Shown one piece after another: positions 1 through 11,000 of a stretch of 64,000 nt of DNA; position 1 is the first letter of the stretch; each line of letters begins with the position of its first letter. The position numbers and the translations under genes are program-made. The notes under the pieces were generated by a model. That model saw only the letters and a program-made list of their open reading frames with translations, made no database searches and was not told where the DNA came from. The stretch spans positions 3,224,001 through 3,288,000 of the forward strand of contig CBDCCY010000004.1 in assembly GCA_965215155.1 (NCBI GenBank), written 5' to 3'. Origin of the DNA: JAGWAJ01 sp965215155. Its GTDB lineage: Bacteria > Acidobacteriota > Vicinamibacteria > Vicinamibacterales > UBA8438.

Positions 1-675
1 CTCGAGCGCGTGGACGGCATCGAGCGGCGCGGCGTCGTGCTGCGCGCGCTCCTGCGACTCAAGCAGGCGTGCAACCATCCCAGCCAGCTCTCCGGCGACG
101 GTGACTACCGGCCCGCCGACAGCGGCAAGTTCGTGCGCGTGGCCGAGATCTGCGAGGAGCTGGCCGAGCGGCAGGAACGGGCGCTCGTCTTCACGCAGTT
201 CCGGGAGATCATCGACCCGCTGTCCGAGCACCTGGCCGCGGTCTTCGGACGGCCCGGCCTGGTACTGCACGGGGCGACCGGAGTCCGGCACCGGCAGGAG
301 CTCGTGGACCGCTTCCAACAGGACGACGGGCCGCCGTTCTTCGTCCTCTCGCTCAAGGCGGGCGGTACGGGACTCAACCTGACCGGCGCGTCGCACGTCA
401 TCCACTTCGACCGTTGGTGGAACCCGGCGGTCGAGAGCCAGGCCACCGATCGCGCCTTCCGCATCGGCCAGCGGCGCAACGTGCTGGTCCACCGCTTCGT
501 CACGCGGGGGACCATCGAGGAGCGGATCGACGCCATGATTGCCGACAAGCGGCAGTTGGCCGATGATCTCCTCGACGGAGCGGGCGAGGTCAACCTCACG
601 GAGCTGCCGGACGACGAGCTGCTCGCCATGGTGCGTCTCGACGTCACGCGCGCGAATCCGGCCCTCGAGGGCTGA
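1..675 (+). CDS. SNF2-family helicase, C-terminal part (cut by window edge)
   Basis: This is the last ~224 residues of a Swi2/Snf2 ATPase; the reading frame is open through base 1, so the gene starts outside the window. The C-terminal helicase lobe is visible: KQACNHP near the start, then VFTQF, SLKAGGTGLNL (motif V region) and QATDRAFRIGQ (motif VI, arginine finger). Bacterial proteins of this kind translocate on double-stranded DNA. A SWIM-domain gene follows after 43 bp on the same strand; SNF2 helicases and SWIM zinc fingers are a known bacterial pairing, so the two probably act together on DNA. The fold is certain, the cellular role is not. Confidence 0.92.
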   Translation, partial: LERVDGIERRGVVLRALLRLKQACNHPSQLSGDGDYRPADSGKFVRVAEICEELAERQERALVFTQFREIIDPLSEHLAAVFGRPGLVLHGATGVRHRQELVDRFQQDDGPPFFVLSLKAGGTGLNLTGASHVIHFDRWWNPAVESQATDRAFRIGQRRNVLVHRFVTRGTIEERIDAMIADKRQLADDLLDGAGEVNLTELPDDELLAMVRLDVTRANPALEG

Positions 676-718
676 CTGCGACCCGAGGCCGGCGGCGGCC
701 CTAGACGGACTCGACCCG

Positions 719-1669
719 ATGGCGCACTGGTATCCGAGATACGTCCCGGTCGGAGCGAGGCGCGCCCGGGCCCTGCGCGAGCGGCTCCGCCTGCGCGCGC
801 GCGGCATCGAGGTGCAGCCGGTCGAGATCCGGGGGCGCACCATCACCCGCAGCTTCTGGGGCCGGCGCTGGTGCGAGCACCTGGAGTCGTTCTCGGACTT
901 CGCGAACCGCCTGCCCCGCGGGCGGACCTACGTGCGCAACGGCGCCGTGTACCACCTGGCAATCGCCCCCGGCGGCGTCGAGGCGCGGGTCGCGGGGACC
1001 GATCTCTACCGTGTCGCGGTGCGCATCCGGACGCTCGAGCGACCGGCCTGGAAGGCGATCGAGGCCGCCTGCGCCGGACAGATCGGGTCGGTCCTCGAGC
1101 TGCTCCAGGGCCGACTCTCCGATCACGTCATGGAGGTGGTGACCGACCGCGACACGGGCCTGTTCCCGAAACCGGGCGAGATGGAGCTGGCGTGCGACTG
1201 CCCGGACTGGGCCACGATGTGCAAGCACGTCGCGGCCGTGCTCTACGGTATCGGCAGCCGCCTGGACGACAGCCCCGAGCTGCTCTTCCGCCTGCGCGGC
1301 GTCGACGAGGCGGAGCTGATCGCCGCGGACCTGACCCTGCCGGCGCGAGCCGCGAGCGCGGAGACCCTGGCGGACGGCGACCTCGGGAGCATCTTCGGCA
1401 TCGACCTCGCGGAGGACGACGCGCCTGCGGTGCGCGCGACGTCGTCGGACCCGGCGCTGCCGGAGCCCTCGGCCGCGTTCACCGGAGCGCAGATCGCCGA
1501 GCTGCGGACATGGTGCGGGTTCTCGGTCGTGGAGTTCGCGCGCCTGCTCCGCGTCTCCGCCGCCACGGTGCGCCGCTGGGAAGCGGCGCGCGGGCCGCTG
1601 GCGCTGCGGGCTCGCACGAGCGAGGCGCTCGCCTTGCTCCGGCGGGAGGCCGGCGATCCGGAGGCGTGA
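719..1669 (+). CDS. SWIM zinc-finger protein
   Basis: Protein of 316 residues. The SWIM motif CxCx(n)CxH is seen as CDCPDWATMCKH at about residues 160-171. The N-terminal half (WGRRWCEHLESF and following) is typical of bacterial SWIM proteins encoded beside SNF2 helicases. The C-terminal ~50 residues look like a helix-turn-helix (AQIAELRTWCGFSVVEFARL ending in VRRWE), suggesting DNA binding. The ATG at 719 is chosen because the upstream extension is only antisense-like, arginine-rich sequence overlapping the helicase gene. SWIM domains bind nucleic acid or protein; the partner here is inferred from adjacency. Confidence 0.85.
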   Translation: MAHWYPRYVPVGARRARALRERLRLRARGIEVQPVEIRGRTITRSFWGRRWCEHLESFSDFANRLPRGRTYVRNGAVYHLAIAPGGVEARVAGTDLYRVAVRIRTLERPAWKAIEAACAGQIGSVLELLQGRLSDHVMEVVTDRDTGLFPKPGEMELACDCPDWATMCKHVAAVLYGIGSRLDDSPELLFRLRGVDEAELIAADLTLPARAASAETLADGDLGSIFGIDLAEDDAPAVRATSSDPALPEPSAAFTGAQIAELRTWCGFSVVEFARLLRVSAATVRRWEAARGPLALRARTSEALALLRREAGDPEA

Positions 1670-1755
1670 TCGGGTCGCGGACTCAAGCCGCGTCGCCTCC
1701 TGCTAGACTGGAAGCCTCAGCAGTGGCCCCCCGGCCCGGGGCCGCCGAGCGTCCC

Positions 1756-3261
1756 ATGAAGGTCCTCATCGCCAACCGCGGCGAGATCGCGTTGCGTATC
1801 ATGCGCGCCTGCCGCGAGTTGGGCATCGCCACGGTGGCTGTACACGCCGATTGCGACCGGCTGGCGCCCCACGTTCGCTACGCGGACGAGGCGGTGGGCC
1901 TCGGTGCCGACGAGGCGGCCCACAGCTACCTGCGGATCGACAAGCTGATCGACGCCGCGCGCCGCACCGGGGCGGACGCCGTCCACCCCGGCTACGGTTT
2001 CCTGGCCGAGAACGCCGACTTTGCGCAGGCGGCGGTCGACGCGGGACTCTGCGTCGTCGGTCCCCGGCCCGATGTCATCGCCCTGATGGGGGGCAAGACG
2101 GCGGCCCGCGAGGCCGCGGCGCGGGCCGGGGTGCCGATCGTGCCGGGGAGCGGCGGCCCGCTTGCGGCGGACGCGAGCGACGATGACCTCCGCCGGACGG
2201 GCGAGGAGATCGGCTACCCGCTCTTCGTCAAGGCGGTGGCGGGCGGCGGCGGCAAGGGGATGCGGCTCGTGCGGCCCGGCGCCGACCTCGCGAACGCGGT
2301 CCGGGGGGCGGCGTCCGAGGCGACGGCGGCCTTCGGCAGCGGCCAGGTCTACCTGGAGCGCGCCATCGAGCGGGGGCGCCACATCGAGGTGCAGCTCCTC
2401 GCCGACATGCACGGGACCGTCGTCCCGTTCGTCGAGCGCGAGTGCTCCATCCAGCGAAGACACCAGAAGCTGATCGAGGAAACGCCGTCCCTGGCGGTCG
2501 ACGACGCCACCCGCCGCGCCCTCGCCGAGGCCGCCGCCGCGCTGGCGCGGGAGGTCGGCTACACGAACGCGGGCACCATCGAGTTCCTGCTCGACCGCGA
2601 CGGGAAGTTCTACTTCCTGGAGATGAACACCCGGCTGCAGGTCGAGCATCCGGTGACCGAGATGGTGACGGGGCTCGATCTCGTGCGCTGGCAGCTCCGC
2701 ATCGCCCGCGGGGACCGGCTCACGATCGACCCCGGGCGCGCCCTCGCGCCGCGCGGCCACGCCATCGAGTGCCGCGTCTACGCCGAGGATCCGGACGCCG
2801 GGTTTCTGCCGTCGCCGGGGCGGCTGTCGGCGCACCGGCCGCCGGCGGGGCCGGGGGTGCGGGTCGATGCGGGGGTCGAGCCCGGGTTCGATGTCCCCGT
2901 CCACTACGACTCGATGGTCTCGAAACTCGTGGTGTGGGACGAAGACCGTCCCGCCGCCATCGAGCGCATGCTGCGCGCCCTCGGCGAGTACGAAGTCGGC
3001 GGCGTGCCGACGACGGTGCCGCTGTTCCGCTGGATCCTGCGTCTCGACGACTTCGCCGCCGGGCGCTTCGACACGACGTATCTGGACCGGGCGCTGGCCG
3101 AGCGGGACGGGGCGCCGTTCGTCGATCCGCCCGCCGACGGCGAGGAGACGGCGATACTGGCCGCCGCCGTGCACACGGCGCTCCGTGGCGGCAGCGGCGG
3201 CCCGCGCCGGGAGGCCGCGCGGTCCTGGCGGCGCGCCGCGCGCCTGGAGGGGCTGCGCTAG
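1756..3261 (+). CDS. Acyl-CoA carboxylase, biotin carboxylase subunit
   Basis: ATP-grasp biotin carboxylase, 501 residues, carboxylating biotin with bicarbonate and ATP. Visible marks are MKVLIANRGEIALRI at the N-terminus, the glycine-rich ATP loop AGGGGKGMR, the active-site stretch EMNTRLQVEHPVTE and the C-terminal domain AIECRVYAEDP. The ATG is the first with this canonical N-terminus. The biotin carrier is a separate gene 3 bp downstream rather than fused as in propionyl- or methylcrotonyl-CoA carboxylase alpha chains. No carboxyltransferase subunit is visible, so the acyl-CoA substrate cannot be assigned. Confidence 0.93.
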   Translation: MKVLIANRGEIALRIMRACRELGIATVAVHADCDRLAPHVRYADEAVGLGADEAAHSYLRIDKLIDAARRTGADAVHPGYGFLAENADFAQAAVDAGLCVVGPRPDVIALMGGKTAAREAAARAGVPIVPGSGGPLAADASDDDLRRTGEEIGYPLFVKAVAGGGGKGMRLVRPGADLANAVRGAASEATAAFGSGQVYLERAIERGRHIEVQLLADMHGTVVPFVERECSIQRRHQKLIEETPSLAVDDATRRALAEAAAALAREVGYTNAGTIEFLLDRDGKFYFLEMNTRLQVEHPVTEMVTGLDLVRWQLRIARGDRLTIDPGRALAPRGHAIECRVYAEDPDAGFLPSPGRLSAHRPPAGPGVRVDAGVEPGFDVPVHYDSMVSKLVVWDEDRPAAIERMLRALGEYEVGGVPTTVPLFRWILRLDDFAAGRFDTTYLDRALAERDGAPFVDPPADGEETAILAAAVHTALRGGSGGPRREAARSWRRAARLEGLR

Positions 3262-3264
3262 CCC

Positions 3265-3795
3265 ATGCGGGTCGAGATCGGGATCGGGGACCGGCTGCTC
3301 GAGGTAGTGGTGGAGGCGGAGCCCGCGCACCCGGGACGCTTCCGGGTCACGTGGGACGGCGTGACCCGCCTCGTCGACGCGCGGATCGTCGAGCGGGCCG
3401 GCCGCGAGACGCTGCTCTCGCTGGTGCGGCTCGACGGGGCGGCCAGCAGCCGCGAGGTGCGCTGCGTCGAAACCGCCGCCGGCGGTCAGTTGGCCGTGCA
3501 TGACGGCGGCGTGGTCTGGCGGACGGCGGTCAATGGCCGCCGCGCGCCCGGCGGGCCCGGCGCGGCGGCGGGGGCGCACGGGGAGGAACAAGTCACCGCG
3601 CCCATGCCGGGGAAGGTCGTCCGCGTCCTCGTTGCGCCAGGGGAGGAAGTGGCGGCGGGGCAGCCGGTGGTGGTCGTCGAAGCGATGAAGATGGAGAACG
3701 AGATGGCGGCCTCGAGAGCCGGCACGGTAAAGGAGCTTCCCGTGGGGGAGGGCATGTCCGTCGGCGCCGGACGGGTCCTCGCCGTCATCGAGTAG
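3265..3795 (+). CDS. Biotin carboxyl carrier protein (biotin/lipoyl domain)
   Basis: Protein of 176 residues whose C-terminal ~70 residues form a biotinyl domain: PMPGKVVRVLVAPGEEV followed by the biotinylation motif EAMKMEN (the lysine accepts biotin). The N-terminal ~100 residues resemble the linker region found before the biotinyl domain in acyl-CoA carboxylase alpha chains. It starts 3 bp after the carboxylase stop, so the two are co-translated and together equal a split alpha chain. Confidence 0.93.
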   Translation: MRVEIGIGDRLLEVVVEAEPAHPGRFRVTWDGVTRLVDARIVERAGRETLLSLVRLDGAASSREVRCVETAAGGQLAVHDGGVVWRTAVNGRRAPGGPGAAAGAHGEEQVTAPMPGKVVRVLVAPGEEVAAGQPVVVVEAMKMENEMAASRAGTVKELPVGEGMSVGAGRVLAVIE

Positions 3796-3813
3796 ACCGA
3801 ACCCGACACGCTG

Positions 3814-6800
3814 ATGGCTGACGACGAGCCCCGGGAGACCCCCCCGGCCGCTTCCGATCCGCCGTCGGCGGCCGATTCGCCGCCGGCCGATTCGCCGCCG
3901 GCCGATTCGCCGCCGGACTCTTCCCCGGCGCCGCGCGTCCGCCGCGGGTGGTTGCGCCGTTGGCCCCGCGTACGCCGCTACGGAAGCTGGGGCCTCGCGC
4001 TGGCGGTGGCCCTGCTGTGCGGCGCCCTCGTCTCCGTCGTGACCGTCGACCTCGGCCCGGCCCTGCGCGGGCAGGCGGAGCGCCAGTTCGCCGGCTACCT
4101 CGATCGTCCGGTGCACATCGGCCGCCTGTCGACCTACCTGCTCCCGGGGCGCTTCCTCATCGAGGATCTCGTCATCGACGGGCTCTCGCCCGGCGACCGC
4201 CCCTTCTTCCACGGCGAGCGCATCGTCGTCTCCACCGCCTGGTTGCCGCTCCTGCGGGGGGAGGTCCTGGTGGACGACGTCGACATGCACGGCTGGCGCA
4301 TGGTGGTGGAGGCGTTCGAGGACGGCCGCAACAGCTTTCCGCCGTTCGCCCCCCGCCGCGAAGGCGACGGCGAGCTGCCTCCGGCCCCGGAGGCGGCGGT
4401 CGATCCCGGTGCGCCGGCATCGACCGCGCCGGACGCCGCGGGCGCCCCGGAGGAGGGACGACCGCGGCGCATCGTCACCACCGTGCAGCAGTTGCGCGCC
4501 CACGACGGCGAGTTCCTGTTCGAGGACCACGGCGCCTGGAGCGTCGTTGCACGCAACGTCGATCTGACCCTGGCGAAGGGCACGGGGTACGGCGGCACGA
4601 TGTCGTTCCGCGGCGGGACGGTTCGGATCGGCGACTTCGAGCCGATGACCACCGACGTCGATGCGGACTACGTCCTGGACGGCGGCCTCGTCGATCTGAC
4701 CCGGCTCGACCTGCGGATGACCGGCTTCGACGCTCGCCTGACCGGGCGCGTCGATCTGCTCGCCTGGCCCGAGCAGACGTACGACATCCACCGCTCGTCG
4801 ATCGACCTCGCGATGATGAAGGACATCTTCTTCGCGGGCGACGACTTCACCGTCGCCGGTGACGCCGAATTCCGCGGCTCGTGGCATCTGTTCGACGGCG
4901 GCCGCGAGCTGACGGGGCGCTTCTCGACGCCCGACCCCACGCTGCAGGGGCTGTCGTTCCCGGCGCTTGCCGGCGATCTGGTCTGGACCAGCGAGCGCTT
5001 CGCGGTGACGGAGGCGCAGTCGGGCTTCTACGGAGGCGAGCTGGGCTTCTCCTACACCATGGAGCCGCTCGGTGCCGAGACGCCGGCTCTGGCCACCCTC
5101 GACACCCGCTACGACGGCATCGAGCTCGGCGCTCTGCTGGCCGATCTCGGTGTCGCGGGCGCCCGGCCGCGGGGGACCGCGGGCGGGCGGACGCTGCTCG
5201 CGTGGCCGGTCGGCGACTTCACGGATCGGCGGGGCGACGGCCGTCTGGCGGTCGCTCCCCCGTCCGGTACGCCGTTGCTGTCCCGGGAAACCGCTCCCGC
5301 CGCCGGCGCCCGGCGGCCGTACGCCGAGGGGGCGTTCGCACCGGCCCGGACGCCCTGGCGGTTCCCGCTGGGGGCCGACATCGAGTATGACTTCGACGCC
5401 GGCGAGGTGCGCATCGGGCCGAGTTGGGCGGCGACGCCGCTGACCTCCGTCACGTTCGACGGGCGGACCGCCTGGGGTCGCGACTCGCGCATCCCGTTCC
5501 ACGTGCGCAGCGCCGACTGGCAGGAAGCCGATCGCGTGATGGCGGCGGTGATGACGGCGTTCGGCCGTTCCACGGGGGCCATCGAGGTCGCCGGCCGCGG
5601 GGAGATGGAGGGCGTCATGCGGGGCGCCTTCCTCGCGCCGCGGATCGAGGCTCGGTTCGACGGCGACGACATCCGGGCATGGAACGTCGATTGGGGTCGC
5701 GGGGAGGGCGAGGTGGTCGTCGAGGGCGCCTACCTCGACGTTGACGGCGGCGTCTTCCGCCGCGGGAGCACCGAGCTGACCGTCGACGGGAGGTTCGCGC
5801 TCGCCCCGCGGACGGACGGCGAGGACGACGACGAGATGGATGCCCGCTTCGGGTTGACGGAGCTCCCGGCCCAGCACGTGCGGGACGCCTTCCGCGTGGC
5901 GGGCTACCCGATCGACGGCCCCCTCACCGGCACCATTCACCTGCGCGGGGCCTACCGGCAGCCCTACGGCGATGGCACGCTCACGCTGGGGCGCGGCTTG
6001 GCCTACGGCGAGCCGTTCGACCGGGCGGAAGCCCGGTTGCGCTTCGACGGCGACGGTGTGTGGCTCGAAGGGTTCGAGGTGCGCAAGGGGGACGGCCGGG
6101 TCACCGGCGCGATGTACATCCGCTGGAACGGCACGTACTCGGTCAACGCCGACGGGCAGGGTTTCGCGCTGGAGACGGCGCAGATTGCGGCGCGGGCGGG
6201 CGCCCCGGTCCACGGAGCGCTGGATTTCACGGTCTCCGGCGCGGGCGCGTTCGATGCGCCGCGCTACACGCTGAACGGCACCATCGGCGACCTGACCGTC
6301 TCGGGCGCGAGCGTGGGCCAGGTGACCGGCCGTCTCGACGTCGACGGAGACGCGATGCAGGTCGAGCTGGAGGCCGCCTCGCCGAGCCTGGCGGTATCGG
6401 GGTCGGGCCGCATCGGTCTCGCGGGAGACGGCGACGCCGAGTTGCACCTGCGCGCGACCGGGACCCGTCTCGATCCCTTCGTCCGCGCGCTGCGCCCGGA
6501 GCTGGCCGCATCGATCGAGCTGGTCGCGAGCGGCGCCGTCAGCGTCCGCGGGCCGCTGCGGGACTTCGATCGACTGGCGGTCGGCATCGAGGTCGAGGAG
6601 CTCGAGCTGACGCTGTTCGACTATCCGGTCGCCAACGACGGGCCGGTCCGCCTGTCGGTGGCGGAGCGGGTTCTGCAACTCGAGCAGTTCCGTCTCGCGG
6701 GGGAGGGGACCCGTCTCGACCTCACGGGGCAGATCGCTCTCGACGACGAGCGCTTCGCCCTGGGCGTCGAGGGAGACGTCAACCTGGAGGTGCTCGGGGG

Positions 6801-8094
6801 ATTCGTCCCCGACGTGCGGAGCTCGGGCGAGACCCGCGTGCGGGGGCAGGTCGGCGGCTCGTGGAGGAATCCCGTGCTGACGGGCGAGGCACGGGTCATG
6901 CGCGGCCGGATCCGTCACTTCTCGCTGCCGCACGCCCTCGATGCCATCGAGGGGCGGCTGGTCTTCGACCGGGACAGCGTGGGGTTCGACGAGGTGACGG
7001 CGCAGTTGGGCGGCGGCCGGCTGTTGTTCGGCGGCCGCGTGGGTCTTCGCGGCTACGGGCTGGGCGACCTCAACCTGTCAGCGCAGGCAACCGGAATGAA
7101 CCTGCGCTACCCGGCGGGCATCCGGTCGACGGCGGACGCAGACCTGACCCTCACGGGTTCGGCGGCGGCGCCCACCCTGGGCGGCACGGTCTTCGTGCGG
7201 GAGGCCATCTGGCTGGACCTCCTCGGGTCGGGGACCTCCGTCCTCGCGCTGCCGCTCGCCTCCGCGGAGGATGAGCCGGCCGCCCGCGCCGAGTCGCTGC
7301 CGCTCGGCTTCGACCTCCGCATACTGGCACCCTCCACCTTGCGCATCAATGACACCAACGCCCAGATCGTCGCCAGCGCCGAGCTGACGCTGCGCGGCAC
7401 CTCGGACCGTCCGCTGCTCTTCGGCAACGCCGAGATCGAGCGCGGGCAGGTCTTCTTCGAGGGGAACCGGTACCGCGTCACGCGCGGCAACGTCAGCTTC
7501 TCGAACCCGACCGCGATTCAGCCGGTCTTCGACGTCGAGGTGGAGACCGACATCCGGGTCCCGGGACAGACCTACCGGGTGACGCTCGGCCTGAACGGTT
7601 CCTGGGGCGGGCCGGCGGCCCCGGAGCTGGAGTTCTCGTCCGACCCGCCGCTGCAGCAGTTCGAGATCGTCGGCCTGCTGCTCGGCGACCTGCGGGATCC
7701 GCAGCAGGCGGAGATCCGTACCCTGCGGGCCCGCGAGGCCTCGCAGCAGGAACTGTTGCAGGCGGCCGGGGCGCGCCTGATCACCAACCCCGTCTCCTCC
7801 GGCGTCGGCCAGGTCGTGGAGCGCAACTTCGGCGTCGACACGTTCGAGATCGTGCCGTCGCTCGACGACCCGACCACCTCGGAGTCGATTCTGTTGGTGC
7901 CGACGGCGCGGGTGCTGATCGGCAAGCGGATCTCGGATCGGGCCCACGTCACGTTCTCGCGCGCCATCAGCGGGGCCAACCAGGACCTGATCATGATCCT
8001 CGAGTACGACGCGACGGACCGCCTTTCCTGGGTGCTGTCTCAGAACGAGGATCAGACCTACGCGCTCGACTTCCGAGTGCGCCATGCGTTCTGA
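3814..8094 (+). CDS. tamB: TamB-family inner-membrane/periplasmic translocation protein
   Basis: A 1426-residue AsmA/TamB-type protein. A cytoplasmic proline-rich tail (three tandem PPADS units at residues 23-34) precedes one transmembrane helix at about residues 58-80. The rest is repetitive beta-strand sequence ending in the conserved DUF490 region (FEGNRYRVTRGNVSFSNPTA near residue 1213, then the C-terminal LDFRVRHAF). TamB bridges inner and outer membranes and works with a BamA-family protein; the next gene, overlapping by 11 bp, is such a protein. Lipid transport between membranes is the current view of the family. Confidence 0.9.
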   Translation: MADDEPRETPPAASDPPSAADSPPADSPPADSPPDSSPAPRVRRGWLRRWPRVRRYGSWGLALAVALLCGALVSVVTVDLGPALRGQAERQFAGYLDRPVHIGRLSTYLLPGRFLIEDLVIDGLSPGDRPFFHGERIVVSTAWLPLLRGEVLVDDVDMHGWRMVVEAFEDGRNSFPPFAPRREGDGELPPAPEAAVDPGAPASTAPDAAGAPEEGRPRRIVTTVQQLRAHDGEFLFEDHGAWSVVARNVDLTLAKGTGYGGTMSFRGGTVRIGDFEPMTTDVDADYVLDGGLVDLTRLDLRMTGFDARLTGRVDLLAWPEQTYDIHRSSIDLAMMKDIFFAGDDFTVAGDAEFRGSWHLFDGGRELTGRFSTPDPTLQGLSFPALAGDLVWTSERFAVTEAQSGFYGGELGFSYTMEPLGAETPALATLDTRYDGIELGALLADLGVAGARPRGTAGGRTLLAWPVGDFTDRRGDGRLAVAPPSGTPLLSRETAPAAGARRPYAEGAFAPARTPWRFPLGADIEYDFDAGEVRIGPSWAATPLTSVTFDGRTAWGRDSRIPFHVRSADWQEADRVMAAVMTAFGRSTGAIEVAGRGEMEGVMRGAFLAPRIEARFDGDDIRAWNVDWGRGEGEVVVEGAYLDVDGGVFRRGSTELTVDGRFALAPRTDGEDDDEMDARFGLTELPAQHVRDAFRVAGYPIDGPLTGTIHLRGAYRQPYGDGTLTLGRGLAYGEPFDRAEARLRFDGDGVWLEGFEVRKGDGRVTGAMYIRWNGTYSVNADGQGFALETAQIAARAGAPVHGALDFTVSGAGAFDAPRYTLNGTIGDLTVSGASVGQVTGRLDVDGDAMQVELEAASPSLAVSGSGRIGLAGDGDAELHLRATGTRLDPFVRALRPELAASIELVASGAVSVRGPLRDFDRLAVGIEVEELELTLFDYPVANDGPVRLSVAERVLQLEQFRLAGEGTRLDLTGQIALDDERFALGVEGDVNLEVLGGFVPDVRSSGETRVRGQVGGSWRNPVLTGEARVMRGRIRHFSLPHALDAIEGRLVFDRDSVGFDEVTAQLGGGRLLFGGRVGLRGYGLGDLNLSAQATGMNLRYPAGIRSTADADLTLTGSAAAPTLGGTVFVREAIWLDLLGSGTSVLALPLASAEDEPAARAESLPLGFDLRILAPSTLRINDTNAQIVASAELTLRGTSDRPLLFGNAEIERGQVFFEGNRYRVTRGNVSFSNPTAIQPVFDVEVETDIRVPGQTYRVTLGLNGSWGGPAAPELEFSSDPPLQQFEIVGLLLGDLRDPQQAEIRTLRAREASQQELLQAAGARLITNPVSSGVGQVVERNFGVDTFEIVPSLDDPTTSESILLVPTARVLIGKRISDRAHVTFSRAISGANQDLIMILEYDATDRLSWVLSQNEDQTYALDFRVRHAF

Positions 8095-11000
8095 CGCCGG
8101 ACGCGCGGGGCTGGTGGCCGCGGCGTGCCTCGCGATGCTCGCGGTTGCCGGCCCGGCTGCGGCCCGGATCGGCGAGCTCGTCGGGCAGCGCGCGGTCGCC
8201 GGTCCGGCCGCGGCCCAGGTCGGCGAACTCGTCGGGCAGCGCGTGGTCGCGGTCGACTTCGTGAGCGACGGGCGCCCGGCGGACGACCCGGCCGCGGCGG
8301 AGCTGGTGGAGACGCGCATCGGGGAGCCCCTCGCGATGCGTCAGGTCCGGGAGAGCCTGACCCACCTGTACAGCACGGGACGCTACGGCGGCGTGCGGGT
8401 GGAGGCCACGCCCCGACCCGGCGGCGTTGCGTTGCGCTACGTGCTGCCGCCCCTCGCGGTCATCGAGCGCGTTCGCTTCCGGGGTGCGCTCGGGGTCCCG
8501 GCCGGCGATCTCGAGCTGGCGGTTCGACAGGCGTTCGGCGACGCGTTCGGCGCCGAGGCAGTCGATCCCCTTGTCGGCGTGCTCCGCGCCTATCTCCGCC
8601 GCCGCGGCTTCTTTCGCCCGCGCATCGAGGCGTCCGTCCCCGCGGACGGTCCTCGCGGGGAGCTGCGGATCGACCTCGACGCCGGCCGGCGGGCCGTGGT
8701 CGAGCGCGTTCCGATCAGCGGCATCTCGTCCCCGACCCGCAATCGTCGCCTGCTCGAACGCCTGCAGCTCCGTCGCGGGCTCCCCTACGACGGCGCGCGT
8801 CTCGATCGGCGCTTGAGCGAGTACGAGGCGGAGCTGCGCGCCGAGGGCTACTACGAGGCGCGGGTGAGCCACGACGTGGAGGAGCGCGACGAGGGTCGCA
8901 CGGTCAACGTGCTCCTCAGCGTGCGCCGCGGCCCCCGCGTCACGGTCGCCTTCGCCGGCGACGCCGTACCCGGCGGAAACGCGGCCGACCTCGTGACCAT
9001 CGAGCGCGAGGCGACCGTCAACGAGGATCTCCTGGAGGACGACGGCCGCCGGATCGTCGAGCACCTGCAGCGGTTGGGCTACCGCGACGCCGACGTGACC
9101 CACGCGCGATCGGTGGCGGGCGACGAGCTGTCGATCGTCTTCACCGTCGTCCGCGGCCCCGTCTATCGCCTGGCCGACATCGTCTTTGGCGGCAACGAGG
9201 CGGTCGATACGGCGACGCTGGAGCCGCTCGTGGGGGTCGGTGTGGGCGACCTCCTCGTCGTGGCCGACGTCGAGCGCGGGCTCGATGCTATCGTCGAGCA
9301 CTACCACCGTCTGGGGTTCGCGACCGCCGACGCGGTGCCGGTGTTCACGCCCGTCGCCGCGGGTAACGGCTCGGCGTCGGTCGAGGTGGCCTGCAGGGTG
9401 GAGGTTGCCGAGGGCGAGCGCACCTCGATACGGTCCGTCACCTTCGACGGCGTCACGGCCTGGCCCCCCGGCGCGCTCGAGTCGAATCTCGGCGCGAGCG
9501 TCGGGTCTCCCTACTACGGGCCGCAGGTCGAGGCCGATCGCCTTGCCGTGCTGACCCGCTATCTCAACGAGGGGTACGAGCGCGCCGTCGTGACGGTCGA
9601 GCGTCGCTTCGCCGACGACCTGCGCGAGGTCGACCTGGTGTTCCGGGTCCGGGAGGGGCGGCAGGTGCTCGTCGAGCACGTGCTCGTCGTCGGCAACGAG
9701 CGGGTCACGGCGGAGGCGGTGCGGCGCGAGATCCCGATCGCGCCGGGCACGCCCCTTGGGCTCGACGACATCGCGGAGACCCGCCGGCGCCTCAACGCGC
9801 TCGGCATCTTTCGTCGTATCGACGTCCGCGAGTTCAGCCACGGCCCGCGCGATCGGCGGGACGTGATCATCGAGGTGGAGGAGGCCCCCGCCACCCAGGT
9901 CGCGTACGGCGGGGGGCTGGAGGGCTCGCAGCGTCTGCGGCGGCGGACGGGCGCCGCGGGCAGCCGCGCCGTCGAGGACATCGAGCTCGCGCCGCGAGGC
10001 TTCTTCGAGATCGGTCGGCGCAACCTCTTCGGCGGAAACCGGTCGCTCGACTTCTTCACCCGGGCCAGCTTCCGGCGCAAGAACGATCCCGCCGATCCGG
10101 AGCTGGCGCAGCGGACGACCACGCTGGGATTCAACGAGTACCGCGTGCTCGGCACGTACCGCGAGCCGCGGACCTTCGGACTCGGCTGGGACGTGCTCGT
10201 GCAGGGCTTCGTGGAGCAGGCCATCCGGCCGGGATTCGACCTGTCCAGCCGGGGCGGGATAGCGCAGTTCACGCGGCAGGTCTCTCCGACGTTGCGCACC
10301 ACCGCCGGCTACCGCTTCGGGATGAACGACACCTCGAACGAGGAGCTGAGCCGCGAGGACAGCGACATCGTGGATCGCCTGTTTCCGGACGTGCGGCTCT
10401 CGACCTTCTCGTTCGGTCAGGTCCTCGACACCCGTGACAACCCGTTCGATCCGACGCGCGGCGGGACGTTGGGCATCGACGCGGAGGTGGCCCTGCGCGC
10501 GGTCGGGTCGCAGGTCGGGTTCGCGAAGACGTTCGTCCAGGGGTTCATCTACCGGACGGTCGCCGGCATGTCCCGGCTCGTCTTCGCCGGGGGAGGCCGC
10601 CTCGGACTGGCCTGGAAGTTCCCCCACTACGTGGCGGGCAGCCCCGGCGATCCGTTGACGGAGCTGCCGCTCATCGATCCGGGCCTTCCGATCAGCGAGC
10701 GGTTCTTCGCCGGCGGCGACACGAGCGTGCGGGGCTTTGCGTTCGACCGCCTGGGCCGGCCGTTCGACCGGAAGGGGGGCACGATCGATCGGACCGGCTT
10801 CCCGCTGGGCGGGCACGCGATGGTGATCCTGAACAGCGAGCTGCGCATCCGCCTGACGCCGGCGATCGGCATCGTGACGTTCCTCGACGCGGGCAACGTC
10901 TATCATCGGGTGCGGTACCTGGACCTCCGGCAGCTCCGCGGCGGCGCGGGATTCGGCCTGCGCTACGCCTCTCCGATTGGACCGATCCGGGTGGAGCTGG

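Noticed and set aside
1717..6933. Very long minus-strand open frame (1738 codons) opposite the carboxylase and tamB genes
   Set aside because: It is an antisense by-product of GC-rich codon bias; low-complexity His/Arg/Asp composition and no motifs, while the plus strand has clear families.
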